A DNA stretch of 64,000 nucleotides, from positions 49,300,639 through 49,364,638 of the forward strand of contig NC_089220.1 in the NCBI RefSeq assembly GCF_963924675.1, in the 5' to 3' direction. This document shows positions 22,519 through 35,800 of the stretch, one piece after another. The notes beneath the pieces were generated by a model. It saw only the letters and a program-made list of their open reading frames with translations. It was not told the origin of the DNA and made no database searches. The DNA is from Phocoena phocoena (Eukaryota; Chordata; Mammalia; Artiodactyla; Phocoenidae). Within the stretch, counting starts at the first letter, position 1. Every line of letters begins with the position of its first letter. The translations under genes were made by a program, and so were the position numbers.

Positions 22519-25500
22519 GTAAGTTTTTAAGCAAATGGCCTTAGCTATGAAGAATATTTTAATCCATGAATGAGCCATTTGTTGAGAGAGACTAGCATAG
22601 CATTAAATTCCTATTATGAAAACAGTGAAAATCTAAGTACATTGCCAAGCTGGATTCTTTGGTCTGTCTTACCAAGTCTGATAGATATTTTTCCTAATTA
22701 TACAGCCATAGGAATATATACTGCTTCACAGAGGAAGGAATAACGTTGACTATCCTAAAATGCAAGGACCTGTACCTCAACAAATTCAAGTGGCAGGGAC
22801 TCTGTTCAGTACTGACCAAGAGGCTCAGAGCTCTCTCGCCATTGCTGTGGTTTTAACAGTTTCCTGATACCTCCCACAGTGTAGTGTTTTATAGATGTGA
22901 TTGCTCTGTAACAACCTGTTCAGTTGGGAAATGCATGCAGGGAATTTAAGAGCATTAGCATTCAGAGGTTTAATTTTCAAGGGCTGCTGTTGTTCATTAC
23001 TGTATTTGTAACTCAGCACACTGCCTTGGGAGAGGTACATCTGATAAATATACAAGTGGATTTGTAAAACCTGTCAGCTTGGACATTGAGTTTCCAGTCT
23101 AATAGATTGCTTTCTGAATACCAGGCACAATTATAGGATGTAAAACAACTTATGTAAAATCCTCCTTAATAAGTAAAAATTTCATTGAGATACTTTGCTT
23201 TGGGTAATGAAAATATTAATTAATCCAACATTTAATGACCTGTAAAATTTATATAAGGTATAGAGGCCTGGGCAGAAAAGGTCTTTCTGTGCTCTTAAAA
23301 AGTACTATGTATACAAATATTTTTAAGCCAGAATTATAGGAAGGAAGAGAGATATGTAAATATTTTCTTTCATGAAGCTGGATACATGCAAAGGTAAGTT
23401 TCAGTAGATGCTCGGTTTTTATATATGAAATATGGGCAAACATATCACATTGACATTTAAATGACCGCTAAGGTTTCTGTCAATTTTATGTTCTCTGATT
23501 TATCCACTAATAGGGAGATTAGTGAAACTATAAAGAGTGAAATCCAAACCATTTTTTATTTCTCTGACAGCGTATAATAAATGTGTTTAAAACCTTGGGC
23601 TGCAGGCTGTGTTTAGATGTAGATATGCTTTTCTGATGAAATAATTATATACTCTAATGAATAAGATATCTGAAGCTAAGTGTGACATGTCTGGTACCTG
23701 ATTGAAAAGTAACAGGGTATACTTAATCACTGTCAGATTCTCTCCAAATGCTCTGCCAACAGGCCAGTTCTTCTCCCACCATTCTCTCTGGCCTCAGAAG
23801 CCCCCTTCTCTCCCAATCCTACTTTACATGATTAATCATCATAAGCAATTTCCCCTCATTACTCTTCTCCCTGATCTAGTAGTAAATATTTGCTAATGGA
23901 TGAGGGAAATTGAGTGTTCTTGGCACTGGAGCTGGAAAAAGAAAAAGCATGAATTTTTAATTGGAACACTGAAAAGAACATCTCATACACTATTCTAATT
24001 AAAGTTTCATTAGAAATAAGACTGAGCTATGAATTCTGTACAGACATATAAATTCAGCAGCTTTATTAAATGTAATTCACACACTACACAATTCATTCAT
24101 TTAAAGTGTCTAATTCAGTGGTTTGGGTATATTACATTATTTTAAAATTTGTGCTAAGTATATAGATAGATAGATATAAATGGTTAAAATGACAAATTTT
24201 GTTAAGTGGCATTCAGTGGCATTAATTACTTTCACAATGTTCTACAACCATCACCACTACTTCCAAAACTTCTTCATCACCCCAAACAGGAACACTAACC
24301 ATTCACCAGTAACACTTCATTCCACCTTCCCACCAGACCTGTAAATTGGATTTTTATTTATGTTATGATATCTATAGATTAGGCCAAATTTGAGGATGAA
24401 CAGTGGTTTTCACACCATTTTTTGTGCCCACCTGACCTGAGGGATAGGTACATGCCTCTCACTCTGGCATTGATTCTCATCGGGTTTGGGGGAGAGGCAG
24501 TAAGTAGGCAGGGAGATGTTCCTACATCAGAATCTTTGGGATCAAGAAATTTAGGAAAAGCTTTCTAGGTGATTCAATCTGATGTATGCACCCCCTTGGG
24601 GGAAGGGGTTTCTCCTCATCCCTATATGCCAGTTTGAAAGTCACTGATGTAACATAATACATAGCTCTACCCCAGGGTAATTAAAGATCCCAAATCACTA
24701 GACAAGAATATGGAAGAATCTGCCTCCCACTCCAGGGTTTTTTCCAACTGTATGAGGCAGGGTTCTATAAGCAATTCATTTTGATCACTCAAAAACAGGG
24801 TTATAGACTATTAGCAATTCTTAAAGTCTGTTGTGTACCTCTTAGCCAACAGTTCAGACACTTGAACAACAAAAATGTTTTATAGTTTATATTCTGCATC
24901 TCCACATGGCAAGGTGTTTAACATCAGGTCCATTCCATAGTGGACTTGAAATCTTCTGAATTATTATATTGGGATGGGTGGAGGTAAAGGTAGCAAGCTC
25001 GTAAACCAACCAAATTGCAATAGATGAGGAAGTGGCTGCAGAATTAGAGCTGTGAGACATTTTAATATCTGTAAAATTTATATACAGAGAAATGTAAATG
25101 TTGGTTCTTTCTAAGTTCCTACTGACTAGAGCACATGTGGTCAGGTATATAATATACCCAATTTGTACTGTTCTTTCTCTTTATAACTCATATTTTCTTC
25201 CTCTTTGTATAACTCCTGAATTCTCTTTTGTTTTTGTTTTATCTGTGGCTAACCTGTACCTAGAACTCTGTGGTTGGAACTAGCAGAGAAGGGTGCAGTT
25301 CTCTGCCTGAGATAGTGTGTGAAGGTAGAACATTCTTTCAATGAATTTCATGGCATGGAGACATCTCATTAAACTCCTTGTTCATGTAATCATTTCTACC
25401 ACTATGACAGTTAATAAGTACTTAAGGTAAGAGCCAATATTCATTTTCATTTTGCTTTAATTTTGGAATATATCTGTTTACGTTTACATCAGGATTTTCC

Positions 25501-26578
25501 TTAGTATTTGAAGACGTGTGTGAAGAAAATCATCCCACTGATATAAAATCAGGGGATCATAATTCTCCATATTCTTTATTCTTAAAAATAAAGTGAAAAA
25601 AATAAAAAAATAAAAAAAAATAAAGTGGTGGGTTTTCTAAATCTATAACTAGAAATATTTCAAAATGGGTAACACCCCACCTCAGAAATTTAGATTTAAG
25701 GAAATGGATAGTGGCTCTGAAGTTTCATGATAACATTTAATTATAGATGTGTCTTAGAGGGCCTTTTTCCCTTCTCACATGCCTGGGGGTGCTTCTTCTT
25801 GAGTTTAGTACTTGGTCATATTTGTTGCATGTCTTCCATTGAGCTCTGTGTCTGCTGAATGTGTTGACAGATGTGAAGTGGCATGCTTCACTAGCCAAAT
25901 GCAGTGCCTTCTCCTTTCCCTCGCCCCAACTTTGGCTTGCGATACACATACCATTTCCTCACTGTCTTGAATAAATACTTTCATTCCATGTACTTCAATT
26001 CCCAGATGTTCTGGGGTATCACCTTATGCCCCGGAATTGCCTGTCTGATAAACTAAGATAGGTTAAAATAATTTGAGATGCAAGATGAGAATCTTGAAAA
26101 CAGATTGCTAACTTGGAAAAAATGTAGTTAGTCATTGAACATTCACTCTTAAGAATCTTTATGAGTGGTAAGTGGCAAAACTCTAAAGCATAACCTCATT
26201 CTCCCCTTTGCCTATTCCAACCGTTTTTTTTTTTTTAAAAAAGAGGGATAATTAAATGTTCTAGTGTAAGAAGAAAAAAGGAGAATTCAGACATATGTAC
26301 ATCATGTACCTCATGTCTTATAGTCACTTAAGAATGAGGAAGTACAGTTTAAGTCTAAAACTTTTAAGGCCTGCTTATGCATTAAATGTATTATCTCCTA
26401 AGCAAAATGATGCTTTATTCTTACTCAGGATCATGTGCTGCCTGTTTTCAAGTTACCAGTGAGTCTGAGAGGCCATTAATGAATTCATAGACTTCATTAC
26501 TCTCTGCTTGCCACTTTCAAGGGCAACTCTCTGATTGAAGGCACTGCAGCTGACCAGGGCTTTGCCCTTATCCTCTAG
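22519..26578 (+). other. NIN: Large NIN intron, mostly unassigned
   Basis: The 4-kb intron contains an old antisense L1 3' UTR-like segment (about 24055-24345: 'caaccatcaccactacttcc'). It also has a possible old hAT-like stretch (24395-24650) and an A-rich (AAAATA)n patch near 25585-25625. The rest is ordinary AT-rich sequence with no supportable gene. Confidence 0.5.
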
Positions 26579-26779
26579 ATGCAGCACCTGAGGTCCACTG
26601 TGATGCTTAGCCCATCCCCTCATGCTTGGGATCTGCAGCTGCTCCAGCAGCAAGCCTGTCCAATGGTTCCCAGGGAGCAATTTCTGCAGCTTCAATATCA
26701 GCTGCTACAGCCAGAAAGGATAAACCAGTGCCTGCAGGAGGAACTTGAAAACAGGACTTCTGAAATCAACACACCACAG
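26579..26779 (+). CDS. NIN: NIN exon, C-terminal region (201 nt)
   Basis: The exon follows TATCCTCTAG and reads MQHLRSTVMLSPSPHAWDLQ through EELENRTSEINTPQ, before GTATGA. It is 67 codons, phase 0. It includes a Ser/Pro-rich break and the motif QQQACPMVPREQFLQLQ. The ATG is internal, not a start. Splicing from here goes either to 30445 (long C-terminus) or to the alternative terminal exon at 28396. Confidence 0.95.
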
Positions 26780-28395
26780 GTATGAGGATCTTTTTCTAAT
26801 AGTAAACTCAGATCACCTAATTTAATTTTACCTGCTTATTTGAAAGTTACACCAGTTCACATGTGGGGATGAAGAACCTAAATCTTTTGTCAGACAGTTA
26901 CACCTTACCTGAATTACAAATCCACAGAACTGCAGTGCTGTTTTGGTTTTGGTTTTTTGCAGTGCTGCTTTTGAGCTCTCAGCTTCTAAGCTAGGTAATT
27001 AAGTGTTCTGGGTCTCCTTTGCACATTTGTAATCGATGATGAAGTCTCAGGATCACGTGAGCATATTGCACAATTGACCTAACATTCTTGTCTAATGCCA
27101 AAGATATGACAGAATTCAAGTGCAACTCTAGGATATGTATTACTAACAAAGCATCCTGGGTTTTCTTGTACCAGAGGAGTATAGCCTGCTGAGTTCCATG
27201 GAATTCACAAATGGGGACTTTTCTCAACTAATAAAGTAAAATGTGTCATCAGTGACTTTTTTAGTTGACATAGTTCATTTAACTTATTTTTTTAATGATC
27301 TAGTTTGAAAAACTCTATTTTTAAGAAAATAAAGATCTTCTTCCCCTTTCCTTTGAATTAGCATTATCCCAGCTCACTACCAGACACAATCTTATATTAC
27401 CTAGGTTTTCAAATAGTTATTTCTCTTTAGTGCTTCATTCATGATTCTCCTCTTTCAGAAGTCTCTTGACTCTTTGGTCTTGCCCATTTATTCAGAATTA
27501 GGAATAAAATTAAAACTACTCCTTAGTTTGTAGAATTCTAAATTAGTTTGTTCTAGGTTGGATGCTCTTCTTCTGTTTTCAAATACCTTGCTTTTCAGTT
27601 GACGTTTGACAAGGAATTTCCCACCTCTCTTTCTGTAATCCCCTCACCCTGGCTTGGCAAAGTCACATTAGCACCATAATTATACATTGTAACAACTTGG
27701 TCTTCTTCTCCTACTAGTATATATCTGTGCTTTTGCATGATGTACTTCTGTCATCTATTCTTTCTAACAAAGGCTTAAAATCCATGTTTTTGGAAGCTTC
27801 CTACACTCAATTTCCAAATACTAAAATTTAGTTCCAGAATTAAAATTGTGATGGTGGGTGTTGGACAGATGCTTCAACTCTTCATTAAAAACTGAGTGAC
27901 CTCAGTTTTTAATGGACATTTTAAACCAAATGATTAGACTAAGATCCTACTCATTGCTCTTTCATATACACTATTTTCAAAACATGCTCTTCCCAACCCA
28001 CCCACCAGTGTTTAATCCTTTTACTTCAATTATTTGAGGATTAGATAGACAAAATTTGTTAAGACTTTTGTACTTAAAAAAAAGAAAGAAAGAATTTCTC
28101 CAGATGGCAGGGTGGACTGCTTATTGCTCTCACTAGAATGCCATGGCAGGCTCTCCTGTTTCTGGTAACTAAGCTGACACTAATTTTAAGAACATAGAAA
28201 GCTATTAGAATCTGCACGTTGTCTGTGTGTGTGGAGTGATGTGATTTCTTCTGCCTTGTGTTGCTTCGCTTGCATATGTGGTATTGATGTTTGCTTTTAA
28301 AAACTGTTTGCATTATAAATGTGTGAATTTAGACTCCCCCCAAAAACATAATCTTGACATCAGGGTGAAGTGTACCACTTGCCTTCTTTCTCTAG

Positions 28396-28458
28396 GCCTT
28401 GCTACCGGAGCAGCGAGCAGTGCATGCAGATTCCTACAGAAGGATTGGGCACCTGTGA
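28396..28458 (+). CDS. NIN: NIN alternative terminal exon, 20-residue tail
   Basis: A strong acceptor (TTCTTTCTCTAG at 28384-28395) precedes a frame that continues the phase-0 junction of exon 26579-26779. It reads ALLPEQRAVHADSYRRIGHL followed by TGA at 28456-28458. Using it would replace the last 107 residues of ninein by 20. Arithmetic with the known isoform lengths (2,133 - 107 + 20 = 2,046) fits a catalogued human ninein isoform as I remember it. A TGCATG lies inside the exon at 28421-28426. Tandem AATAAA signals at 28894-28904 support a terminal exon. Its use in this species is inferred, not shown. Confidence 0.75.
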   Translation, partial: ALLPEQRAVHADSYRRIGHL

Positions 28459-28920
28459 ACACTGGGCGGTTATTGCTGGCATTTCTTACCATGGCAGATA
28501 CTCAGATGCACACACCCACACACACCACACAAACAGAGACATAAGCTGAGAAATGTTTTGGAATCAAGTGCTCTTTCAAGTTTATTATTATCGTTGTTGT
28601 TGTTAAGCCTTTGCAGTATTATGTTTCCTATTTATGTAGAAATGACAGATTTTGTGAATCAAATTCACAAATTTCAGCTTGTTACACGTAATTATTTATA
28701 CAATTTAAAGAGTGTGGACTTGAGATTCTTGAAAGGATATATTCTATATATTTTCTCATTCCATATGTTGTAACTATTTTTAACAAAAGGTACTACTTTT
28801 ATATGTGAAATTTGAAGAAAATCAGGGTTATTTATACTGTTTTATATAAGATGTATAATACTTTTTTGACAGGAAAAAGGAAATTTTTGATGAAATAAAA
28901 TAAATTTTAAATATATGACT
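28459..28920 (+). other. NIN: 3' UTR of the alternative NIN terminal exon
   Basis: About 460 bases from the TGA to the tandem poly(A) signals. It is AT-rich downstream, with CACACCCACACACACCACAC near 28510. No other gene is seen. Confidence 0.6.
28894..28904 (+). terminator. Tandem AATAAA poly(A) signals (intronic)
   Basis: Two overlapping AATAAA hexamers at 28894-28899 and 28899-28904 are followed by a T/GT-rich stretch (TGCTTTTGTTTTTCCTC from 28920). This is the normal arrangement for cleavage around 28915-28925. Confidence 0.65.
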
Positions 28921-29359
28921 GCTTTTGTTTTTCCTCTTTCCCCACTCTTTTGCCATGCCCCGTGTTCTTTGAATTAATTATCTGGGGTTTTTTTTTTGGT
29001 TTAGCTTTTTTTTTTTTTTCCTTTTAAGGCAAGTGGAAATCTGGCATTTTCCATTTATGTTTGAACTTTAAAAAGCAATTATAACTTTTAAAATATAGGA
29101 TTTTAGATGTTCTTAAGACCTGGTTTCTTGAAATTTTGCATTAGTCTTTTGCCTACTACAATTTTTCTCTTCAAATTAGTCTCATGGCTTAGTTGTTTCT
29201 TTTATGCTTGAATAAATGTTATTATTTAATATCCAAACAAACACATGTTGGCTTTCCACTCACATTTGGTCATTCTTTTTGTGCTTTTTAAAGGACACCT
29301 TTTTGGGAATATTTTTAAGGACAGGTTATGCCATCAGCCACTAATACCTGAGTCTTGCT

Positions 29360-29401
29360 TAAACATTTGAAGAACCTTTTTAAACATTTGAAGAACCTTT
29401 T
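29360..29401 (+). repeat. Tandem duplication of a 21-bp unit
   Basis: The unit TAAACATTTGAAGAACCTTTT occurs twice back to back, at 29360-29380 and 29381-29401, immediately beside the CHR insertion site. Confidence 0.8.
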
Positions 29402-29406
29402 AAAAT

Positions 29407-29633
29407 CTGAAATTCTTTTTTTTTTTTTTTTTGGTATGCGGGCCTCTCACTGCTGCGGCCTCTCCCATTGCAGAGCACAGGCTCTGGACGCGCAGGCTCA
29501 GCGGCCATGGCTCATGGGCCCAGCCGCTCTGTGGCATGTGGGATCTTCCCGGACTGGGGCACGAACCCGTGTCCCCTACATCAGCAGGCGGACTCTCAAC
29601 CAGTGCGCTACCGGGGAAGCCCTGAAATTCTTT
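29407..29633 (-). mobile_element. CHR-1 SINE, antisense
   Basis: Antisense CHR-1 with its poly(T) at 29416-29432 and head complement near 29610-29621. It is flanked by CTGAAATTCTTT at 29407-29418 and 29622-29633. It is intronic to NIN, between the alternative terminal exon and exon 30445. Confidence 0.92.
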
Positions 29634-30444
29634 ACGTGAACATTTTGGTGGACTGGGAGAAAGGGCCGTCAGTTGCACTCTAAATCTTGTTGCAGGTCAC
29701 TCTGCACTCCAAAACCCACACACTCCTTAATCCATCACTGTTGTATGAGGAGAGAAGGAGAAGCCAGGGTCCTGTTTCTGCCCTATTGTTTTGTCTAGGA
29801 GTTTTTTTATGGGGAGATTTTCAGTTTTAAATCTGTTCTAATGATAAACCCATCCTCCAAGTCACATATGTGCTTCACATTGACAGGTCAAATTAGGAAA
29901 CCAATAACCAGAATAACTAGCAGGAAGAGGCTATTAGGAACACTAACACCCTCACAGTAATCAGCCATTTCAAAGGAAAAACAGACACATATTGCAAGCT
30001 AATTGGAAGTGTTAGGTGATCCTAAATAAACTCAGTTTTTGATTATTTTGTTGTTGAGATGCCCACAGTATTGCAAAGACCCAAATCACAGATGAAAGGT
30101 TGAGAACCATCTTTTAATTTACTTTGGATACCTATTTTACTATAATAAGTACACACAGATCTTAAATTATGGGTTTTAAGAATTTTGCTTTATCTCAGGG
30201 GAAGATGGTAACACAGGTAAGATTCTTCTTTTGTCTTTGATTCTTTCTCTAATAGGGGTACTTTTCTAACATGTGCAACCTATGCAGTGTTCAGAGCTCC
30301 CATTTCATCAGAAATCCACCCTTCCTGTTCAAAGGCAAACATTTGCTGTCCTTTCTCTAGGCATTTTATGGGGAAAATTAACTATTAGTGCTTTTGTGTG
30401 GCATGATTTTCAAATGATAATACAAATTTTTTTCTTTCCTTCAG

Positions 30445-30558
30445 GGAAACCAGGAACACCTGGTAACTGTCATGGAGGAACGAATGATGGAAGTTGAACA
30501 AAAATTGAAACTGGTGAAAAGGCTTCTTCAGGAGAAAGTGAATCAGCTCAAAGAACAA
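30445..30558 (+). CDS. NIN: NIN exon, coiled coil (114 nt)
   Basis: The exon follows TTTCCTTCAG and reads GNQEHLVTVMEERMMEVEQK through LLQEKVNQLKEQ, before GTGAGC. It is 38 codons, phase 0. It is missing from transcripts that end at the alternative exon. Confidence 0.95.
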
Positions 30559-31394
30559 GTGAGCCTCCCAGGTCATCTCTACCCACCCACCTCATATTCA
30601 ACTTTAACTCCAGTTTTACATTCCTCTATTGCTATTAACTTGTTAACTTTTGTTGTCTAATAAAAGCAAATTCTATTATAAATGTTTAGAAGAATTTAGG
30701 AGTCACTCTTTCCCATACCACTTCAAAAATATGAATTCTGTATTCTACATTGTTTATTTCCAAAGTTCTTTTGAGTCATATGTTTGTCTACAATTTAAAA
30801 AATGTATATTTGCTAGCAGTGACTCTCATGGACCTAAAGCATTTCTAATGAGGTTCAATTTAAATTGAATTTTTATAGATTTTTTTTCCCCAGAGAGGAA
30901 ATATTCCTATTTAAATAAAAAGAAATTTTATATTGGTAAAAAATTGGGAGATAATAAGTGTAACTTTAGTTTTCCTGTTTGCAACAGCTATGACAGCCTC
31001 AAAAACAACCTTATGGCTATAGCCAGACCCCAAAAGGTTGTGTTTTGAATTAGAATCTGGACTCTTGAATTCAGGACCACTAGTTGGCCTGATCCTTTTT
31101 TCCTGCTGGTGGCAGGTGTGGCCTCAGTGCTTAGAAATTATCTGTGCATCCACTGAAGAGACATACAAGAAGGACTACTTTCTAGGAAAGTTTTATAACT
31201 TCTCTGGAATCTGAGATTGAGACAAACTGTGGCGGGAGTGGGAAGGTGGAAATTGCCCAACCTGGTTTTTCAGATATATAAAATCCAAGAATAATTCCAA
31301 GGGAAAGTCTAAATGCAGAGGTAGACAGGAACTTTCCTCAGCCCTATATCTTAATACACAGAATGGAGAGAAAGAGAAAGTCCTGTATTTACAT

Positions 31395-31530
31395 TTATTG
31401 ATTCAATCCTTTAATCCTTTATTCAACACATAGTTACTACATGCCAGGTTCTGTTCTAAGCACTAGAAATACAGCAATGAACAAAACAGAATCCTGCCTA
31501 TATGGAGTGTAGTTCACTTACTACAGCTAC
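31395..31530 (+). repeat. Ancient dispersed repeat ('catgccaggttctgttctaag' type)
   Basis: 'ttcaacacatagttactaca', 'gttctaagcactagaaatac' and 'agcaatgaacaaaacagaatcc' form a common ancient mammalian repeat pattern like that at 19035-19180. The family is not assigned. Confidence 0.45.
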
Positions 31531-32649
31531 TAGTGTAGTTCACAGTACCAAGCATTTGGCCAGATAGCAGTTTCAAAAATAAAGAAAATGGGTAACATGG
31601 GGTGTGGTCATCTACAAACACTGGCATTAACTGTTCATCCTGTCCTGGGAGAAGAAAAAGAAATGAGAGATAGGGAAGAGCAGACAGTAGAGGGTCTTAG
31701 TGCTAAGCCACAGAGTTTGAATTTCATCCTGTAGTAGATAAGAGTCATCAAAGTGTTTTTTAATGGCAGGAAAGGAGGAAAGTTTGTATAAAAACAGTTC
31801 GATAGAAAGTACGTTAGTATTATGTTAAACTTGCCAGTCACTTAGGTTCTGGGCTTCAGTGTGATAGTCTTTATCATTGCCCTTTGAAATGCTATTATGT
31901 AAATTAATTAGGCACTCCTTACTTTTCTTTATTCCCTTAAACCTCTATACTTGTAGATGACCTGCCTGAAACTGGGTGTAAAATGAGGAGTTAAAGGTAT
32001 AATGAGGGAAAGGAGATTATTAAGATATTAACTAACAGGAGCAATGATAAAATTATCCTAATGCTGCTGACAAGTTTTCCTGCCCTAACCAAGACTGTAT
32101 ATTCTAACTATAAAGATTAGAATATCTCTTCTAGACAAGGTTTTATACAAAGAGGGAGAGTTAAGGAAAAGTAACTGCCAAATCTTCTCTCTTTATTTTA
32201 AAATTTGGCTCATGTATTATAACAGTCAGTAGGTTGTATGTGGTTATGAATGGGAAACTCAAGCACCTATTGTTAATAACAGTTAAACACAGTTCACACC
32301 CTCAGAAATTTAAGTTATAAAAGTATTTTGGTATTTTTAGAGAATGAATAAAGAAATAATACCTAATTTATTAGGTTGAAAAATACCTTCATTTTCGAGC
32401 CCTCAAATATCAATTTGTTCTTTTTATTAGTGACTTCTACAAACATATTATGCAGAGAAACAGCTTGGAATAAGTGGATTTGCTCTACTTGTATCCCTGG
32501 TGCCAGGTCTGATGTTAAAGCTGTGTTGTAAAATGAAAGAATATAATTGATAGAAGCCATTTGCCTTTATAAACAACTGTCCTATGTCAGACCTTAAATT
32601 TAAGAGAATTACAGAAATGGAGTCAAGATGTTTCTGGTTCTGTTTCTAG

Positions 32650-32859
32650 CTCTGCAAGAATACTAAAGCAGATGAGATGGTGAAGGATTTGTATGTGGAA
32701 AATGCCCAATTGTTGAAAGCTCTGGAAATAACTGAACAGCGACAAAAAACAGCAGAGAAGAAAAATTACCTCCTAGAGGAGAAGATTGCCAGCCTCAGTA
32801 ATATAGTCAGGAATCTGACACCAGCACCATTGACTTCTACACCTCCCTTAAGGTCATAG
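32650..32859 (+). CDS. NIN: NIN last coding exon, C-terminus
   Basis: The exon follows TCTGTTTCTAG and reads LCKNTKADEMVKDLYVENAQ, then LLKALEITEQRQKTAEKKNY, LLEEKIASLSNIVRNL and TPAPLTSTPPLRS. It ends with TAG at 32857-32859: 69 codons plus stop. It has a final short coiled coil and a Thr/Pro-rich tail. Human ninein ends with the same residues, from memory. Confidence 0.96.
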   Translation, partial: LCKNTKADEMVKDLYVENAQLLKALEITEQRQKTAEKKNYLLEEKIASLSNIVRNLTPAPLTSTPPLRS

Positions 32860-35800
32860 CCAAGCCAAAGGATAAACACTCATAGTTGTGCACTTTACTG
32901 AAATGGATGGAGCATTTCAGTATGTTCTCTCAACCGTTGTTTTTTGTGGGGTTTTTTGGGGTTTTTTTTTTTAAACTTTAATGGCTTAAAGTTAAGCCTA
33001 ACGTAAAACTTCCAGCAACAGAATTAAAATCTCCATTCATTGTAATTAGTTTTTCTAAATAGACTATAATGGAAGTTGCAAACAAATACATATTTCACTG
33101 TTTGAATTATTCCCAAGCTTTGAATTTTTAAAAATATTCTAATAGCCACCAAGAAGGTGATACAAAAACAACTCAAGAATCTTAAAACCCCAGTTTTGAA
33201 TGAATTTTTAAATTACTATTATGTATAAGTTTATATGTAAATTGCAGATATTTAAAAGTTGAGAAATTATTAGCTGGCTGTTTTGATCTTTATATTATAA
33301 CCAAATGTACATCTTCTCATACATTTACATATGAAAAAGTCATTCCGTTTCTAATAGTTCTGGTTTTTTGAATTAATTGTTAGACTTTCTGTTTGGTAAG
33401 AGAAGCTGGTATTAATAACCACTGAGGTCAGAAATGCCAGAGTCCATAGAACTCTACCTTCTAACACCTATGACAGTATTACCACTCTATGTATTACAGA
33501 TCTAAAACTCATTTACTCAACTGCACTGTTAACTAATGTTAAAACTTTACCTTCTTTAAACAGTCTTTTTCTTTTCTTTTTTCCTTCTTAGAAGTTTCAT
33601 TTGGGAGCTTGTCTTCTAAGAAATGGATAAAGCCACATTCTTAAAGCATTTGAACTATAGGGTAAGCACTGAACAAACTGCTTTGGAGTAAACAGCTACT
33701 CCTAGAAGAGAGAGAAGTAAACCATGTGGGTTTTTCTCTCTCTAAAGTCTTGGATTTTATGAACTTATATTTGGGGTTGCCTCAAGAACTCAGGGAACAA
33801 TACTTTAAGACGTCTTCCTGAAATACTGTAGGGCCTCGTTAAGAATTGGAAATGTATAAACCATGTGACCTTATTTATTTGTCATATTTAGAGCCATAGT
33901 GGGATTTTTATTTCTACATTTTTAGTGAATTTAATTTTCTGGAAAAAGGCCTTGATTTTAGAGTTAAAAACCTCTTCTAACATATGGAAGAGTTATTGTT
34001 TGCTTGTTTGTTTAATATAGGTCAAAATTTCCATGCTTCCTATTCCTCTGCACCTCAAATCTGATCATAAGAATTTCTTACTGTGATAAGCATTCACATG
34101 CCATCTGAGGTAAAGGAGTGCCAAATAGGATTTTTCCATTCAGTCTCAAGACTAGAACATTATAGAACAGTAAACATTTTTGAATAACTTTTTTCCCCAG
34201 GTAAAATCTCTGCTTCTAGCCTACTTCAGCCAGGAGTTGGTTGGTAAAGAACTTACTCTGTGGGACACAAACAGAGCTCATCACAGCCACCTATTTGTTT
34301 TTGTGGAAGAGTAATTAGATCAGAAAAATTCACTTTGATATATTCCAGGAAAGCCAAGCCCATCAATTTTAAGAGGTATCACAGGAAAATCAAACACTGC
34401 CTTATGGGCAGGAAAAAAAGATGAAGCAAACTGCTTAAGAAGCCACGTCAGAAACTCAATATCAACAAGATAATTTGCATTAAGGAACTTTAGAGTTCCT
34501 TGGGCCTAACCATATACTATTAGTCCTACCTGCCAACACAGGAGTCCTTGCTACAAGAGCCCTGACAAGGCAAGGTCATTTGTGGGACTGGGAGTTCACG
34601 CTTCAGAAGCAGACCTTTTCACTTTTGAACAGCTCTATTATCAGAAATTCCTGATTTTCCCCTGAAAAAGAATTAATTTTAATCCCTCCCTACAATTATA
34701 CTTCAAAACATTTGATATCTGCTGTCATGCCTCCCCTAATCATTTTTCTCCAGTGCAAACATTACTAGTAAACTCAACTACTTGTATGGCATTGACTTTA
34801 ACACTTAAAACTGTGGATAGGCCTAGGTTAAGGTCATAAATAAATTAAGCACCTGTGGTATATTTATGTGATATGCTTTAAGTTATTCAAGGTTTTTGCC
34901 ATCAGAACTGAACACCAAGCATATTTCTCAAATAGATGGCTTACTATATGATCACACATGTTGTATTTTTTATCTTTATTTTTTACATTATGAAAAGTAT
35001 AGATGAATTTGTTTCTTATAAATCTGTATTTGTATATAAAGTGTTGTACAATGAATGTAAATATGACTTCTGGAAAATTTTAGACTACATTTAGAATCCC
35101 TTTATCTAAAATCAAAATGCTGCTCAAATGAAAGTTAATTTAACTAACACCTCGGTGCTTCTTGCTTCACTGCACTCATAAAATTGGAAAAAAGATCAAT
35201 GCAAGAAATATAGTTACCTTAAATTATGTATTTGTGCAGCAGATTATTTTTGTAGACTAGAGTGGGAATTTAACTGCTAATTTATAATATAGCTTACAGC
35301 TTTTAAAAGGCCTTTTAAAGAGATTAAATGTAAACTATTAAATGTTTAGATTTTGCTTTCAGACTTTATAATAGAACTCTTTACAGTCACCTTATATATC
35401 TTATAGGCATTTAACTCCTCATTTATTAAAAGTACTGGTTGTTAAATTCTCTTGATTTCTTAAGAACAGTTATTTAAATTAGTCTTAGGAGATAGGATCT
35501 TCATTTCAAGGAAAGAAAATCAAGTTTGCCTTTGTGATAATGTTACCCTTGGAAAAGGAAAGTGTGGATAATAAAACCTGCATTGTTCTATTTTGCTTTT
35601 TAGAAGCCTGAGCTATTAAGTTCAAATTTGTGAAGGAAGAGAAGTAGAAGAGGAGGGGTAGAACCAATCACAGTATTTATTTTTCTAAAACTTAATAAAC
35701 CCAGATTTTTTAAAAACTATTTTAAATATGAATTCTTCCCAGAAGCTTCAAATGCATTGTTTATATATTTAACCTTAAACATAAGTAGATCACAGTCATA

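Noticed and set aside
28278..28544. 88-codon ATG-initiated frame overlapping the alternative NIN exon
   Set aside because: It is in a different frame from the spliced NIN reading and ends in CA-repeat-encoded His/Thr. The in-phase 20-codon tail explains the region better.
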